Source: Gymnogyps californianus
Lineage: Eukaryota > Chordata > Aves > Accipitriformes > Cathartidae
Assembly (NCBI RefSeq): GCF_018139145.2
Contig: NC_059473.1
Coordinates: 6,626,503-6,690,502 of the forward strand
Reading direction: 5' to 3'
DNA: 64,000 nt
This document shows, in pieces, positions 24,765 to 37,273 of this stretch. The stretch's first letter is position 1; each line of letters starts with the position of its first letter. The translations under genes and the position numbers were made by a program. The notes beneath the pieces were generated by a model that saw nothing but the letters and a program-made list of their open reading frames with translations, searched no databases and was not told the origin of the DNA.

Positions 24765-24768
24765 CTAC

Positions 24769-25960
24769 CTAGGTAAAGATAATTTATTATTTTGAATATA
24801 TTCTAGAAATCCCTTTTTTACTCTATAATAATAGCACAGAACAGATGAACCTGAATGTTATTGTCTTTAATTACAGAGCAGCAGATGATTAAAACACCAA
24901 ATGACACAAGAAAGCCTTACTTTGTGAACTTCAAAAAAAAGCTATAAAAATAACCTCAATTCAGACATCTTGAAATGTTAATTGCTGCATTTTCTTCAAC
25001 CTTTGGCATGCTAAATCTTAAAGCTTTATTAGTTTACATTTATCTAATTACAAATCTTACTGCTTCAGATAGTAAATACTTGAAATCTACAACAAAGCAG
25101 TTTCAAAATACACCTTTTTTCCCCCCCCATAGTTAATAAAATTCAATGACTAACTGAGCTCCTAACAGACTATGGAGCTTTTAATTTGCAGGCCAAACAA
25201 GCTGCAATGCTTCTGACATCACTTCACATTGCCCAGAGTAGCAGCTATGCCTGACTACCTTAGCTTTTGACCTTCAGAGGGTACAACAGTATCAGTACAA
25301 ACACAATAAATTTGTCCTTATCTAAAAAGAATGCACAAAACTCTACTTTCCACAGGATTTCATTAAGAAGTACCTACTAGAGGAAAAAAGGTATGCATAC
25401 TCAGGTTTCATATCAAAATAACTTCTTGGTTTAAACAGCTACAAAGGCACAACTCAGAGTAAATGTTCCTACGCCTGCCCAACTTCATCCACCTTACAGG
25501 AGTAACGCGTCTTACTAAACTCCCCTCCATCATGCTGCGGAGATTTCACAGCTTCACGCCACTTGGCACATAAGGCAAAGCAGACTCGAAAGTCACAGAG
25601 CCGGCCAGTATGCGTGAGGCAGCCGCACTCCGGCTGTAAGCTACTAAGGAGACGCTGACGCCAGTGGCTGCAGCCCGGCCTCTGACGGGCGGGCCGACGA
25701 CAGGGACCCTACCGCCCTCCGTCACGCCGCGACACGTCCCCAGTCGACCCCCCCGTACCCTGCGTCCCAGCGACCTTGCAGCGCGGACGCCTGAGGGGGC
25801 CGCGGCTCCCCTTGGGCCCAGAGACTGCTGAGGAGGACCGGCGCGGCGGGAGGGACCGGGGTGAGGGAGGTGGATGGCGCTCCTCTCCCTTTTCCTCACG
25901 CAGCAAGAGGCCACAGGTGAGGAAGGCGCCGCCCGGCCGCCCCCCAGCAGCCCCTCCTGG
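24769..25960 (-). other. MKKS: MKKS first intron region
   Basis: AT-rich DNA between the first micropeptide exon and the CpG island. Candidate donors of untranslated first exons on the gene strand are CTCCT|GTAAGG (exon end 25498) and CTAGAG|GTGAGC (exon end 25968). Two alternative non-coding first exons are known for human MKKS, so both may be used. The exact first-exon limits cannot be fixed by eye. Confidence 0.45.
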
Positions 25961-26111
25961 CGCTCACCTCTAGTCTCGCCCCGAGGAGGCGTAGGGAACA
26001 CTCGGCTGCCCGACCGACCGACCGCCCGCACCTCAGCAGGACAGGCCCCAGGGCCGCGCACCCTCCCCCGCCCGTTTAAACCCTCAACGGCAGGAAGCGG
26101 CCTCGCGCAGC

Positions 26112-26120
26112 CCGGAAGTG
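26112..26120 (+). promoter_or_regulatory. ETS/GABP-type site
   Basis: CCGGAAGTG matches the core ETS-family consensus common in bidirectional housekeeping promoters. It is placed on the MKKS side of the island. Confidence 0.55.
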
Positions 26121-26191
26121 CGGCTCGCGCCCCGCCTCCCCGCCCGTACGGGGCTGAGGCTAGCGCGGGGACGTTCCTCCTCTCGCCCACC

Positions 26192-26215
26192 ATTGGCCAA
26201 GCCCCGCGTCACGTG
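26192..26215. promoter_or_regulatory. CCAAT box and CACGTG E-box pair
   Basis: ATTGG (a CCAAT box on the minus strand, NF-Y-type) lies 13 bases from TCACGTGGCC, an E-box of USF/MYC/TFE type. Their central position between the two genes fits control of both directions. Confidence 0.5.
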
Positions 26216-26219
26216 GCCA

Positions 26220-26308
26220 CGAGGCGCGCTCGCTCACTCGCGGGGCCCGCGTACGCCTCAGCCACCCGCTGTGCGGCTGCCCCGGCGGCCATTTTGCGTT
26301 CGGGCAGG
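26220..26308 (+). other. SLX4IP: Candidate untranslated first exon of SLX4IP
   Basis: On the plus strand GGGCAGG|GTAAGG at 26308/26309 is a good splice donor just after the CpG-dense promoter core. An exon of about 80-100 bases ending here would be joined to the coding exon at 32600. The start is a guess, and alternative donors downstream (for example GCTAAG|GTAAGA near 27.92 kb) cannot be excluded. Confidence 0.4.
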
Positions 26309-26382
26309 GTAAGGCGGGCGGCGGCTACAGCCGGCGGCCATTTTGGATAGGGGACAAGAAGCTCGTGCTCGCAGCCATCTTG
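26284..26382 (+). promoter_or_regulatory. Cluster of three YY1-like motifs
   Basis: GGCGGCCATTTTG occurs twice exactly (26284-26296 and 26333-26345, 49 bases apart), and GCAGCCATCTTG follows at 26371-26382. The last matches the YY1 consensus (AAGATGGC on the opposite strand) well. Such motifs in this orientation are typical just downstream of starts of TATA-less genes. Confidence 0.55.
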
Positions 26383-28447
26383 CTTGGGGGCAGAGGAGCC
26401 GTTAGAACCGTTGGAGGCAGGCGCGGCGGCGGGAGGAGGTACGGCGCGACTACGGCGGCAGCCTTGCCGCCGCCCGGCTGGGACCCTCAGCCGGGAGGCT
26501 CTTGGGGGGAGCGGCCGCGCCTCGGTCTTCAGTCTCGCTTTCCTCCCTAGATAAACGTGTGAGGTGATGTCCTGGGGAAGCTGCTGCTGCTGCGGTGGCG
26601 GCGGTAGTGGCGGCAGCCGGCTCCTGCCGCACCTCCCTCAGGCGCTGGCTCGGCTGGTTCCCTCCTGCGCCGCCCCGCGCGTCAGCACCCCCTCCCGGCC
26701 CGGCGAGGTGCGAGCTTCCAAAGCACCGGCCAGGCTTAAAATTATCTCTATTTCTCTGATTTTTTTCTTCCTTGCTTAACTCCTGTTGCAGTCACTCCGC
26801 ATTACTTCTGCGCGCGCCTGCCTGAGCCTTCCTGCAGGCGGACAGTGTTGCCCTGACCAAAACAAGTTCAAGAAAACTTTGGTGCCTGACCTCTTCTCAA
26901 TTTTTTCCTTAGCTCTTCTGTTCTGCACCTTTTCTGTATTCACTCGTCTCCTCTCTCCCCCTACTCCTGCAGTCGCTGTCAAGAATATCTTGTATTATAT
27001 TCATGTGTTAATGGAGGGGTTTATTTTTAATTTTATGGATAGTTGCAGAGTTTACAACTGTAGCCAAACCCCAAGTTTTTAATGCCTAATCTCCATACAG
27101 AAAAGAGTATAACAATTTTTTTAATAATGAACATTGTAGTCAGCTGTTCTGCAAAACTTAAAAAAAAAAGGCATTCAGCAATGCAAAAAGATAATAGCCA
27201 GCACCTGTCTGTAATAAGCACTCTGATGTTCCTCAGAATTTCTCATTCCTGTAGTTCTATGCAGTTGTGTGGTGAATGGGTAACATTTTTGAAAGTGAAT
27301 TGTTGAACTTGAAAGGTGAACTGGCAGTTCATGAATGAAGGAGTGTAGATAACAATGAGCTAAAAATATGCTAACTTGTTGGAGGAGTAGTTTCCAAAGG
27401 TGAAGTGGAGAAATTGGCAACAGTGGGCCTAAGAATCCTAAAACTCCAAAATGTGAAGATTCTGGTATGTCTTTTCAGAATGAGAAATACTTTACTAAAC
27501 ATGTGAGTAGCTGAGTATTACACTGCTCATCCCAAGCTTAGGATCAGCTCTCAGAAACTGACGAGTGCTGGGTCTGGTCTGGGCTGGACAGCATTTGACT
27601 CTGATACCGAAGGGCTGGAAAGTTCAGAAAAATTCTCTTTTATGTTGTGATAGCTAATTTTGAACTACAAAAATATTTAATTTTAACTTATTCTAGAGAG
27701 TTCCTTAACTAGCATTTGTGGTTTTGTTTCTGCCTTTTTCAGGTGCCCACCTCTCCCCGCACATGGTAAAGGCACCCAAAGATGGGCAGTGTGTGAATAG
27801 TTTGCAGCTGTTGTGTTAGAAGCTGCTATATCTTGAAGTGGGCACATGTGGCAGGAGTTTTCAGTTCCTCGTTCCTGCTGAGTTCCAAATTCCCTCACCA
27901 CAGGAAGCTACTTCTTTGCTAAGGTAAGATGCTGTTCATCAGCTGGCTGAAAACGCTTTAGGTTGCTCTCTGGGAGGCCATGTTTCCTGGCCTCTCCTGT
28001 CTACTGTTCCATTTAACATCGAATTTAGGAACGAAAGATATTCTGCCATGTTATTTTTGAAGTGTGTCTCACTCTAGCTACAGGGAACCTATTTGTTTAA
28101 TTCTAGAGCATGTTTTCTTGTATAGGCTGTCTATCAAAAATTTAAATGTTGAAATACTACAAATACTGTATCAAGACTTTATTTTTAAACATATAAATAT
28201 ATATAGTTTCTGAGAGGAGCTTTTCTGCCTTATTTGCTTATCTTCACATTTCCTTTTGTACAGTTTCCTTTAGAGGTTTGAATTAGTTTGCAACAGATAC
28301 CGTATTCCATGAAACAGAGTCTTGTCACCAAATAGTAGCCATTGTAATAGATCTGTGTTTCTTGTGGTTTTGAAAATGGCAAAGTATTGTGGGGCTTGCT
28401 GGCTTTTTTTCTTGTACAATTGACGGGTGTTTTTCCTCATTTTCTGA

Positions 28448-28479
28448 TGTCTTAGTATTGGGTAGACAATACTAAGACA
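28448..28479. repeat. Perfect 13-bp hairpin beside a short direct repeat
   Basis: TGTCTTAGTATTG and CAATACTAAGACA are exact reverse complements separated by GGTAGA. AGACAGTTACTA, which begins inside the right arm, is repeated about 30 bases on (near 28507), and a partial copy follows. It could fold in the SLX4IP pre-mRNA. Confidence 0.7.
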
Positions 28480-31261
28480 GTTACTAATGTTACAGACATT
28501 TACATAGACAGTTACTAGTTACAGACTAATACTTAGACAGTTCAGTGACTTTCCTGATGGTTCACACATTAGGTGTATTCTTTTTGGTTTTCTAAGGATT
28601 TGCTTACATTTATTCTGTCTGCTGTATTTCCTTTGTCTTATCTGTATGGTCAATGCAAAGAATAGGTAGTTGGCAAACTCTCAAAGTCAGCTTACTCCCA
28701 TGAAGAGCAAATTGAACCAAAGGTAACTTTTCTTGTGCATCTTCTTTCTTTTTTTTCTTCTATTATTTTGTAAATTGGATTTGGAGAGGATTTCTGCCTG
28801 CCAGCAGTTGTTCTCGTATCTGTAGTAGCAGACTTGTTGAAACAGTAGTATTCTGGATGGCAAATTGTTACAAAAAGATTGGTGATGCCAGGATAAGTTC
28901 AGCTGATTCATCCACGTGCTTTGTTTGTTCTCAAGCAGGACATGAGCATTTGGAGAAGAGATGATGCTCTGGCATGTTTTGTTGCAACTGTTCTTCATAT
29001 TATTGCTACTGTAAGGATTAATGATAAAACATTAGCAGCCCAAATACTGTTCTTCAGATCCCAGGCCTGCAGCACCATTGTGAATTGTATGCCATATGCA
29101 GCTCAAAAATTACATACTATCTAGGTAAACTATGTTCCTGGAAGCACGAGGCAAAGTACCTTGTGTTCTACCATATCCCAAGGTACAGGTAATTCCGTGT
29201 AAATGTTAAATTTGTTCAATATTGTCATTACTGTTGTAGGAGCTCATAGTTGATGGTGCACTCCACAGTAAACTGTGTTTGTAGTTACAGATTTCCTAAC
29301 TTCAGGTTACGATTCTAGCTGCTTGGGGAAGAGACTATAGCATTTAACATTCTCCTGCTTTTTGCTGTTTCTTGCCTACTGTTTTTCCTATTTTTGTTTG
29401 TTTTTTTTTTGTTGGGGGAGGAGGTGGGGTTCATTAGTAAAGCTCTAGATACTAGCCTTTCATTAAAATTAAAAACCCAAGCCTGAAATGCTGCTGAGAC
29501 CTTTTTTTTTAAGAGAATCTGATGAGTCATATATGCCCAGGTTTTGTGGTGTTTTGAAAGGGCTGTGATATATCTTTGCTTTTTCTTTTTGCGTGATGGG
29601 GTGGGTAGTCCTTCCTTGGAGTTCTTGAACACCAAGAATACAATCTTGTACACCATTATAAGAAACTGAGAAGCACAGTTGATTTTCACTTGGTGGCTGC
29701 CGTTTCCCTTTAGCTTCTCTTCTAGATGCTCTTCTAGAACCTAGTCCTAGTAGCTGCTGTTTCAAGAATTTCTGAGTTTTATCTCCTACTAAGATTCTTC
29801 TTATAGTTGTTCTACTATGGTTAATTCTATAGAGTAGCACCTTACTACCTGACTGAATTGAAATATGACGTCCCACGTGGTCCAGAGCACTGTTCCTTAC
29901 ATTGTGTTTCTCAAAATTGCTATCGATGAAGTTGACAGAATTTACTCTGATAAGATAGAAAAGTTTCTAGGGCTGTTTTGTGCAAGGGAGAATGATAGCC
30001 GTGTGGCAGAAGGCATGGTATTCCAGCTTCTGTCTGCATGACTGTTATTTGAAAATTCAGTTTTCTCTATATGACTTTCTGCTTACTATTACTGTGCAGC
30101 TGATAAAAGCTCTAACTGAGCTTTTTCAGAACATAGTTGAAACATTTTATTAACTATATTGAAGTTTATTTTCAGTAGTTACTTGCAGAATGGTTCTCAG
30201 TTCAAACTCATTTTAACCTGGTTACAGTAACAACCATTTTACTTCTCACTGTTTATGATCCTTTTACTGTTTCTGTTTCTTACTGCTTGGATATTGATAT
30301 GATATATAGAAAAAAATCATTGAAGTAATTGGGAGTTTTCCTTGAGCCAGTATATGGAATTGTGCCCTTACTTTCACATTTTCTCATAGTTGTTTTGAAA
30401 TCTTGGGTCTCAGCTTTTGGATATTTGGAATGGAAGCACTGCATATAAGTGTTTATTTAGTTCAAAATGATTACTGTTGAATCTTAAGATCAAAATTATC
30501 TGTGCTATGCTATGTAGTTGTAAAGTGGGTCTTTATCTTGTTTTGCACTTTTTTGAAGTTAAATAAGGATATAATGACTGCATTTTGAAATGTGTAAGTG
30601 TGGTGCCTGACAGAGACACATATCACCAAGCTGACTTGTATCCTGAAATTTTGACAGCTCTATCGCAGTACTTGACAATAACTTGAAGTATGCAGTGAGA
30701 AATGAGTATGTCTTCCTGCATTCTTACTATTTTCCTATACCATCTCTTACAGAATTGACCAGATTTGTCCATCTTATTAGGAGACTAATCCTTTAGGAAA
30801 TTGTAGAGTGTAAAAGGCAGCTCTGTTCTCAGTGTAGTTTCTGTTGCAGTTTGTCTATTGCAGGCAGCAGCTACTGACGCTTGTTTTCTTTCTTGATTTT
30901 GAAGCTTGAACTTGTTGTTTGGGTACTCTATCTTCTGCCAGTATACCGAGACCCTTGTTCACCTGGTTTTCTGTCCAATCCAAGGCACTTCCTTGTCTGT
31001 TGCCTCTGCTCCTATCCTGTGTGAAAACAGAATTTATCTGAATTTTTTTATTCTGGGGTTTTTGTAAATACTAATTTGGTACCATAGGGCCCATTCCATG
31101 TCTCTTCTGAATCCCGACATTGTGGGGTTAGCTGGAAAGACTTTCATGAATTTAACCTAATTTTCTACCTTTTGACAAGTGAATGTTTAGCTCCTGTTTA
31201 TGTGGAGAATGATGAACTTTCCCAGTAGTTTCAGTGCTGTGACAGTAAATGTTGTCCGTTT

Positions 31262-31274
31262 GGGGGGGGGGGGG
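31262..31274 (+). repeat. G13 homopolymer
   Basis: An uninterrupted run of about 13 G on the SLX4IP sense strand; another G-rich run (G8 T G3) follows near 31385. Prone to slippage and sequencing error. Confidence 0.8.
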
Positions 31275-32599
31275 AAAAGCAGTTGAAAAACTGAAATCAG
31301 TGTAGAAGGTGACTAGACTTGTGGTTTGGCTTGTAAGCCAACTTGGAGCTTGTAGTCACTTGAGTGAGATACAGTGTTCTTCTAAGGGGGGGGTGGGAAT
31401 TCTTAGCAATTAATTGAAGGTTTCTTCTTGCGCCCAAGGGAGGGTGTGTATAACTTCCAGCATGAATTAATGCTTCCTGAGTTACTTGGCATGGTCTGAG
31501 GCAGGGTCAGGGTCTGTGCAGCTAAATATACTTCACTCAATATCCCAAATTAAGCAATCTAAATCCTGTTTGGGATAAGCAAGAGAAGAGGATGTCCAAA
31601 GTTCACTTTACTTTTGTGCAACCACAGTAATGCTCAGGTCACATTGCTTTATGTGTGTAGTAGTCTAAAATTTTAAATATACATAATGTGTGTATATATA
31701 TGCATACTAGGTGCACCAAAAGCCATAGTTTCTTATTTAAAAAAAAAAGTGACTGTGCTTTGTTCTTGAACAGGTTTAAACTGATACTACTGATTAACAG
31801 AACTGCAGGTAGTGAATGGGTGTCTCAATTCTGAAGTTTGCTTACTCCTGCTTGATCTGAAAGCAAATTCTGAAATTTGCTTAGTGTTGCTGAACCTCTG
31901 TTAAGAGAGCATGGTGGAGGATATTATTTCTATAGGGCCATTGATGTATGCAGGCGGTTGTGGGCTCTGTAGCTAAATAGAAATGGAGTATCTGCAAGAT
32001 AGGAAGGGATGAACTTTACGTAGAGAGGTTTGAGGACTCTCTTGACTAGAGCAGGTATTATTTCATGTATTAAGATTGTTTTTTCTTGAAAACAATGTCT
32101 TTTTTAATTTTGTGTGTTTTCTTCCCTCTGTTCTTATTCATTCTTTCTTTAAGCAATGTGAAGGGATTTTATGTGAAGCTATTATTTTGAAAGAGAAAGT
32201 AGGCCAGGGGCTGTATACATATGGACTAGTGGTTGAGGCAGTAGTAAAGGAATATTCCAGGTTCCGTTTGCTGCTCTCTGAAAGGCTTCTTGAGGATAAG
32301 TTATGTGGGTTTGTCTCTGTCTTGGTAGTGGTCTGAAAAATAGTTCTAATTTTGTATTTCATGTGTTGGATGCTAAGTGCCTGAACAGTTAGGAAGTTCA
32401 CTAAAAGAAACCAACACAGGTAGCCAAGTAATTCTCCTTTAAATAAGAGTTTTCCTTGGTTTTCTTAAAGCAGAGTATAGGGTTTGAAGAACAGCAGTAA
32501 TGAAAAAAATGAGTAATAGATTTTAAAAATCCTTCTCAGTTGGTATAGAGATCGGAGTTTTTCTCTAGTGCTGATCACTTTTAATTGATATTTTTATAG

Positions 32600-32648
32600 G
32601 ACCAGCTCACACTGACCTATCATGGCATCCAACAAATTTGTCATTAAG
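32600..32648 (+). CDS. SLX4IP: SLX4IP first coding exon (nine codons)
   Basis: SLX4IP binds the SLX4 structure-specific nuclease scaffold and influences telomere maintenance and DNA repair in the nucleus. The exon starts after ATATTTTTATAG, carries a 22-base leader, and its ATG at 32622-32624 opens M-A-S-N-K-F-V-I-K. It ends AAG|GTAAGT in phase 0 at 32648. Human SLX4IP begins with the closely similar M-A-S-K-K-F-A-V-K and also breaks off after a very short first coding segment. The match is short, but the splice sites, orientation, distance from MKKS and shared promoter all agree. The coding part is 32622-32648; the remainder of the protein must lie beyond the window. Confidence 0.85.
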
Positions 32649-35600
32649 GTAAGTAGAATGTCATAGCTTTCATTTAAAAAAAAAAAAAAAAATCTGTAAT
32701 ACTACTTAGAATGTGTGTGTGTTGATCTTAAAAGTTAATGAAGAAGTGCATCCTTCAAGCTTCTGGTCATAGTAGCATATTTTGTATCAGCTTTTCTCTT
32801 TTTGGAAGCAAACTTCTTGAATCGCTGCTGTATCATGGCAGAGTGTCTGAGGTCAGCTGAAGATTGAAACTGTGTAACTAAAAGTGATTAGTTGTGTAGT
32901 TAGAATTAGAAGCTGCATGAATTCTCAGTAAAACAGTATTTGCTACCTGAAATAAAATTTAGGTTTGATTCTTCTCTTACTGTAATCTTGCAATATTATT
33001 TGTGTTCTTCCCAGATAATCTAAGAGCTCCTGGTTTAAGGCATAGCAATGTTCTTAAACTATTTATCACACTTGACTCTGTATTTGCATCTTTTTTTGCA
33101 TCTTTTCCTGTTTTCAGGGATTAGTTGTCTTACATCCAGTAAAATGCCATTGCAGTTTATTTTGCAAACAGTCTCTGACTTTTGGTTACGTATCTGAAGA
33201 GTAATGCTTTTCAAAACATTCTGTAATAAACATAGCACTTCATAATTCTTCTACTGTAACTATATCAGCTTATCAATAAATAAAACTGATTGTTCAGTAA
33301 AAATTGTGAAACCTTCTCTTTTGGACCTTCTCTCTTGTTTCTGCGTTCCTGCATGTCTAGGGTAGTTTAGGTAATGCATACATTTCGAAGTGATTAGCGC
33401 AATGTATTATTCTCTTGGAAATGTTTTTTCCAGGAATTTTCTTAACAGAAGATACTTTTTCCTCTCTGGATTAGCTTGGGTTTTTTGGAAGGCATCTACA
33501 AAAACCTTCCTGACTGATCAGGCTGTGGAAGCTGTTGAAGCTTGGTTTTGTGGGTACCCAACCTGTTCAACGAGCAGACCAAACACTTAATTTTTGTGTG
33601 CTATGTGTTCTTTTCCAAGGAAAACTGCTGTCATTTAGTGGGACATTTGCTTTAATTTTTTTACTGTTCAACATGATTGTAAACTTTAAATTGACCATAT
33701 CATGTCTATACTATTCACTGCTTCTGAATTGATATAGGAGTTAGGAGAAATATCTCTGATTTTGAGCACGTTTTAGCTGATACTCTGAGTCTATATGCCA
33801 CCGATGTGGGTAACAACAGGAGCTGACGCTGAAGGCGTTGTTTTACTCAGCTGAGAACTCTTGATATCATCGACGTTAATGTAAGTGCCCCCAAAAAACA
33901 AGTGGTGTGAGTTGAAATATCTTCACTAGATAAAAAGCCTTAAGGTAATTGATTACTGACCTGCATTATTACAGCTTGCTGATTCAGCATAGACACTTTA
34001 CTGGTATTCAGCATGTACCCTGGCAATCACTAACTAGTTTAACATCACTGACTATCTGAGCAAACGGATAGGTTCTCACTGAGCATGCATTTGTAAGTAA
34101 GCAATATCACAGATACAACTTTTCTCAAATGCTATCAGAAAGAAAATAATGAGGATAAGTTTTTGCATGGACTGAATGCTGAAAATTAACTTTTCCTTGA
34201 CTAAAATGAATCAAATATATAATGTAAATATGTGAAAAACTGATTGGAATTCACTTTGTGCACAGATGTGTAACATTTTACTTGTTAAATTGGGGATTTT
34301 GTGTGTGAATTTTTGCTTCTTTACATTCACTGGATTTGTATTTAATGTGAATATTCCCTTTTAAAGACTGTTCAACTCTCACATAAATTTTTCAAGGAAG
34401 ATCCCTGTGCAGAAGATTCTCCATTAAAAGGCAGAAAATATTCTCACTCCTATCTGCAGGGGGAGTATAGAAAATACTGTATTCTTACTTTTAGGTTCCT
34501 CGTGTTTGAAATTGATAGAGGTATTTTACCGAGTCTGAAAATGTTTCATGCATGCCTTGTCTTCTACATTCTCTACTTTAAGTTTTTAGATTTTGTAAGC
34601 GTGTGTATGTTAATCTGTCTGGTAAGAGAGTGAAAAGTACAGCTTATCAGTCTTTCAAGTCTTAGCTGACTGGAACGTAATTAAGAGGAAAACACCTATG
34701 ATGTGCTTAATGGCTTTACTTCTTAACAACACGTGTTTTATATGAGCATCTCTGTACCTCCAATGTAATGGTCAATTATTTTCAGTAGAGGGAGTAGTTG
34801 GCCTATTTTTGAAAGGCAATCCTAAGCTTGGTTTTATGGGCAGTTAAGAGCGATTGAAATAAAACAATTGATGCAGTAAAATAGCTTTAAACCTTAATAC
34901 AAAAACTACAGTGAGGTCCTAAACACACTTTCTTCACTTGCCAAGTGGCTGGATGCCCTAGTGTTGTGATGTGCAATAGATAATATCTTCTGCCAGTTAA
35001 TTTGATCAGCAATTTTCAATTTTAGGAAATATTGATACTTCATAAAGTGCTGCATGGTAAAATACCTCCAAATCTGGAAAATAAGACATATGAATTTAAT
35101 TAAGCTTTCTCTGTGTGTTGCTAAAATATTTTACTGCTGTTCTGAGAAATAAATCTTAACTTTAATTGGTGAGGCTTAAAGCAAAATCATGAACTCTATA
35201 TGGATTTGAAAAGTAATATCACTAGGGCCTTGTTTAAAACTTTGGACAGACTAGAAAGAATTGCTCTTCCAGAATTGTGTAAATTGACTTTATTCATGCC
35301 AAACTGCAGAACTAAATATAGTAATTTTTATGGCTGTAATAGAAAAATTTCGTTTACTGTTTTCTGCGGTTCATTCATTTGCCAAACACTGAAGACTTTA
35401 AGTTGTCACTACATTTCAATAGCTCAACTCAAAGGGAAGCTTTTTTTACTTTGCTGTTTCCTACTTTGAAAAATTAAAAGCTCTGTTCTGTCTCAGATTT
35501 GTAGGCCGTTGCTAGCACATATCTTAGATTAAGATAATTATGATTTCAGTGTTCCCTCTGGTCTGCAGCACACTCTGCAATCGATTTTTCAGCAGTGTTC

Positions 35601-37273
35601 CTTGTTATCAATTTAAATTTTTGCATGCTGGAAGTGTATATGAAACTTTTTGGTCCTTCCTACTTCAAACTTTTTGCTTGCTTTAACTTGCAAGTTCCTT
35701 TGAAGCAGCGAGCATATTTTTCTGTTTTATATTAAGAACAAAGATGGAAGGACTGGAAATGATTGGACAGAAGAATGACAGTACGACTATAATGTGGTCA
35801 ATTTTCCCCTTCATTTTGCTTGTGTATGTATCCTTTACTTTTTTTATGTTGATGTACCTTAATGTAATCATTAAGATACTGATTTATAACCAAAGGCATC
35901 TTAACATCGGTCTTTACATATCTTAGAAGTGCTCCATGAAAGAAAGCGTGCGTAGAAAGGATGTTGATTATAGACCCTAACAGTAGGTAGAAGGAAATGG
36001 AAAGATATCTTCCTGTCACACAGTATGCTAGTATGTACTTATAGTGCTGCACAGGTCATTTCCAGGTCCGCTCACAGACCTGTAGAAGGTATTATTGTCT
36101 TTGGTCTGGAATAAGAAAATGAGCAGTTTATTTTGAAGGGGCCTTTTTTGATATTTCCATGCGTGCTTAAATATGTTAATAGATTTCTAATGCTAAAGCT
36201 TCACCATATCTCTGGCCTTTCCAGTGCTTTCTTTTTTTTAGCTACCAGTTGAAATGTAATACAGCAGTAGTATGTCGACAAAGATTTCTGTATCAGATAT
36301 GTCTGTTTGGATGATTCTTAGGTGATGTCTAAGTGGGCTAGACAGATTTTTTTCAAGTTCACATTTCTGTGAAGTGTGTCCATTGAATTAGCTGATCAAT
36401 ATTTCTGTAAATATTTTGCCCTGTTTGAAAGTGGCGTGTTTGCTGCTTCTTGCGAGTTGTTTGGAGAGAAAAATACTAGGGAGATGAGTAGGTTTTCTTA
36501 TCTAATTTTTTAATTTTCTCTGATCCCATATAATGAGTAATGGAGGATAGTAAATGCATTTTACTGCTATATTCAGTCCATAGATACATGAATGCAGTGC
36601 GCTCAAGTGGAGAGGAAGAATAAGGGATACTGTTTGTGTTTAAAATAATTTTTTCGCATGTTATGACTGCTCAGAGTTACTAGACTGGTACTACAGATGC
36701 TTTTTTTACATACATAGTTTTGAACTTGTTAGCATATTGATTTCTAGTTTGAGCACTAGGTTTTTTTAGAGAGTGCTTAGTTAAAATAACTAATAAATAC
36801 AACATTTTCTGATGTTCATTTCTTTTCACCATTGCAAAACTAAGACATTTGTATGTGAAATTCCTGTAGTTGGACTACTCACAAATGTTTCAATAGAAAT
36901 GTGCTAAGATTAGGTTTTCTGCGATTAGATAGAATTTGTAAAAGTATTTTAAGATTTAAAGTAAGGTACTGGTATTCTCTGCACTGATTAAAGGTTGTTG
37001 AATTTTACATGTACTGTGTGTTCTTACATTTGGTTTTGGGGTCTTTAAAAATTAGAAATAGCTTTATTAACCATTAAATAGTGGTTTTCTAGAGATGGAG
37101 TTCTAAAGCAGCATTGCTCAGAACAACTGTAAATACAGGTGGTTGGAATTGTTATTATCAAATAGCATCATACACTTCACTCAGCTGTGATGTTTGTTTC
37201 TATATGAATGCATAAACTATGATACTTGTCTAAAAGGGCTTAAAAGTCTTAAAGAAGAAGATAAAAAGGGACT

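Larger units (their letters stand above)
24539..24768 (-). other. MKKS: MKKS leader exon carrying the first micropeptide
   Basis: Exon limits were inferred from acceptor TTATCTTTACCTAG (exon from 24768) and donor TGTGG|GTAAGT (exon end 24539). An alternative acceptor, GATGCCAG, twelve bases further in would remove the short 7-codon ORF but keep the micropeptide start. The 3' end of the exon contains another ATG whose 6-codon frame would close just after the junction with the next exon. Confidence 0.65.
25600..26720. promoter_or_regulatory. CpG-island bidirectional promoter of MKKS and SLX4IP
   Basis: About 1.1 kb is strongly GC-rich and dense in CG dinucleotides, against AT-rich flanks. It lies between the divergent MKKS (minus) and SLX4IP (plus) genes, as in human. 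It has no TATA box. Around 26.1-26.4 kb there is an ETS site (CCGGAAGTG, 26112-26120), an inverted CCAAT box (ATTGG, 26192-26196), an E-box (CACGTG, 26210-26215) and three YY1-like motifs. The YY1-like sites probably lie just downstream of SLX4IP transcription starts. Long open frames here on both strands are products of GC-rich composition. Confidence 0.85.
26721..32599 (+). other. SLX4IP: SLX4IP intron 1
   Basis: About 6 kb of AT-rich, T-rich DNA between the promoter island and the first coding exon. No coding exon was recognised. It contains an inverted repeat at 28448-28479 and a 13-base G run at 31262-31274, listed separately. Confidence 0.65.

Noticed and set aside
25546..26350. Long ORFs on both strands in the CpG island (up to 215 codons)
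   Set aside because: Ala/Arg/Gly/Pro-rich products on both strands are expected from stop-poor GC-rich DNA; no domain is recognisable, and the region is the promoter.
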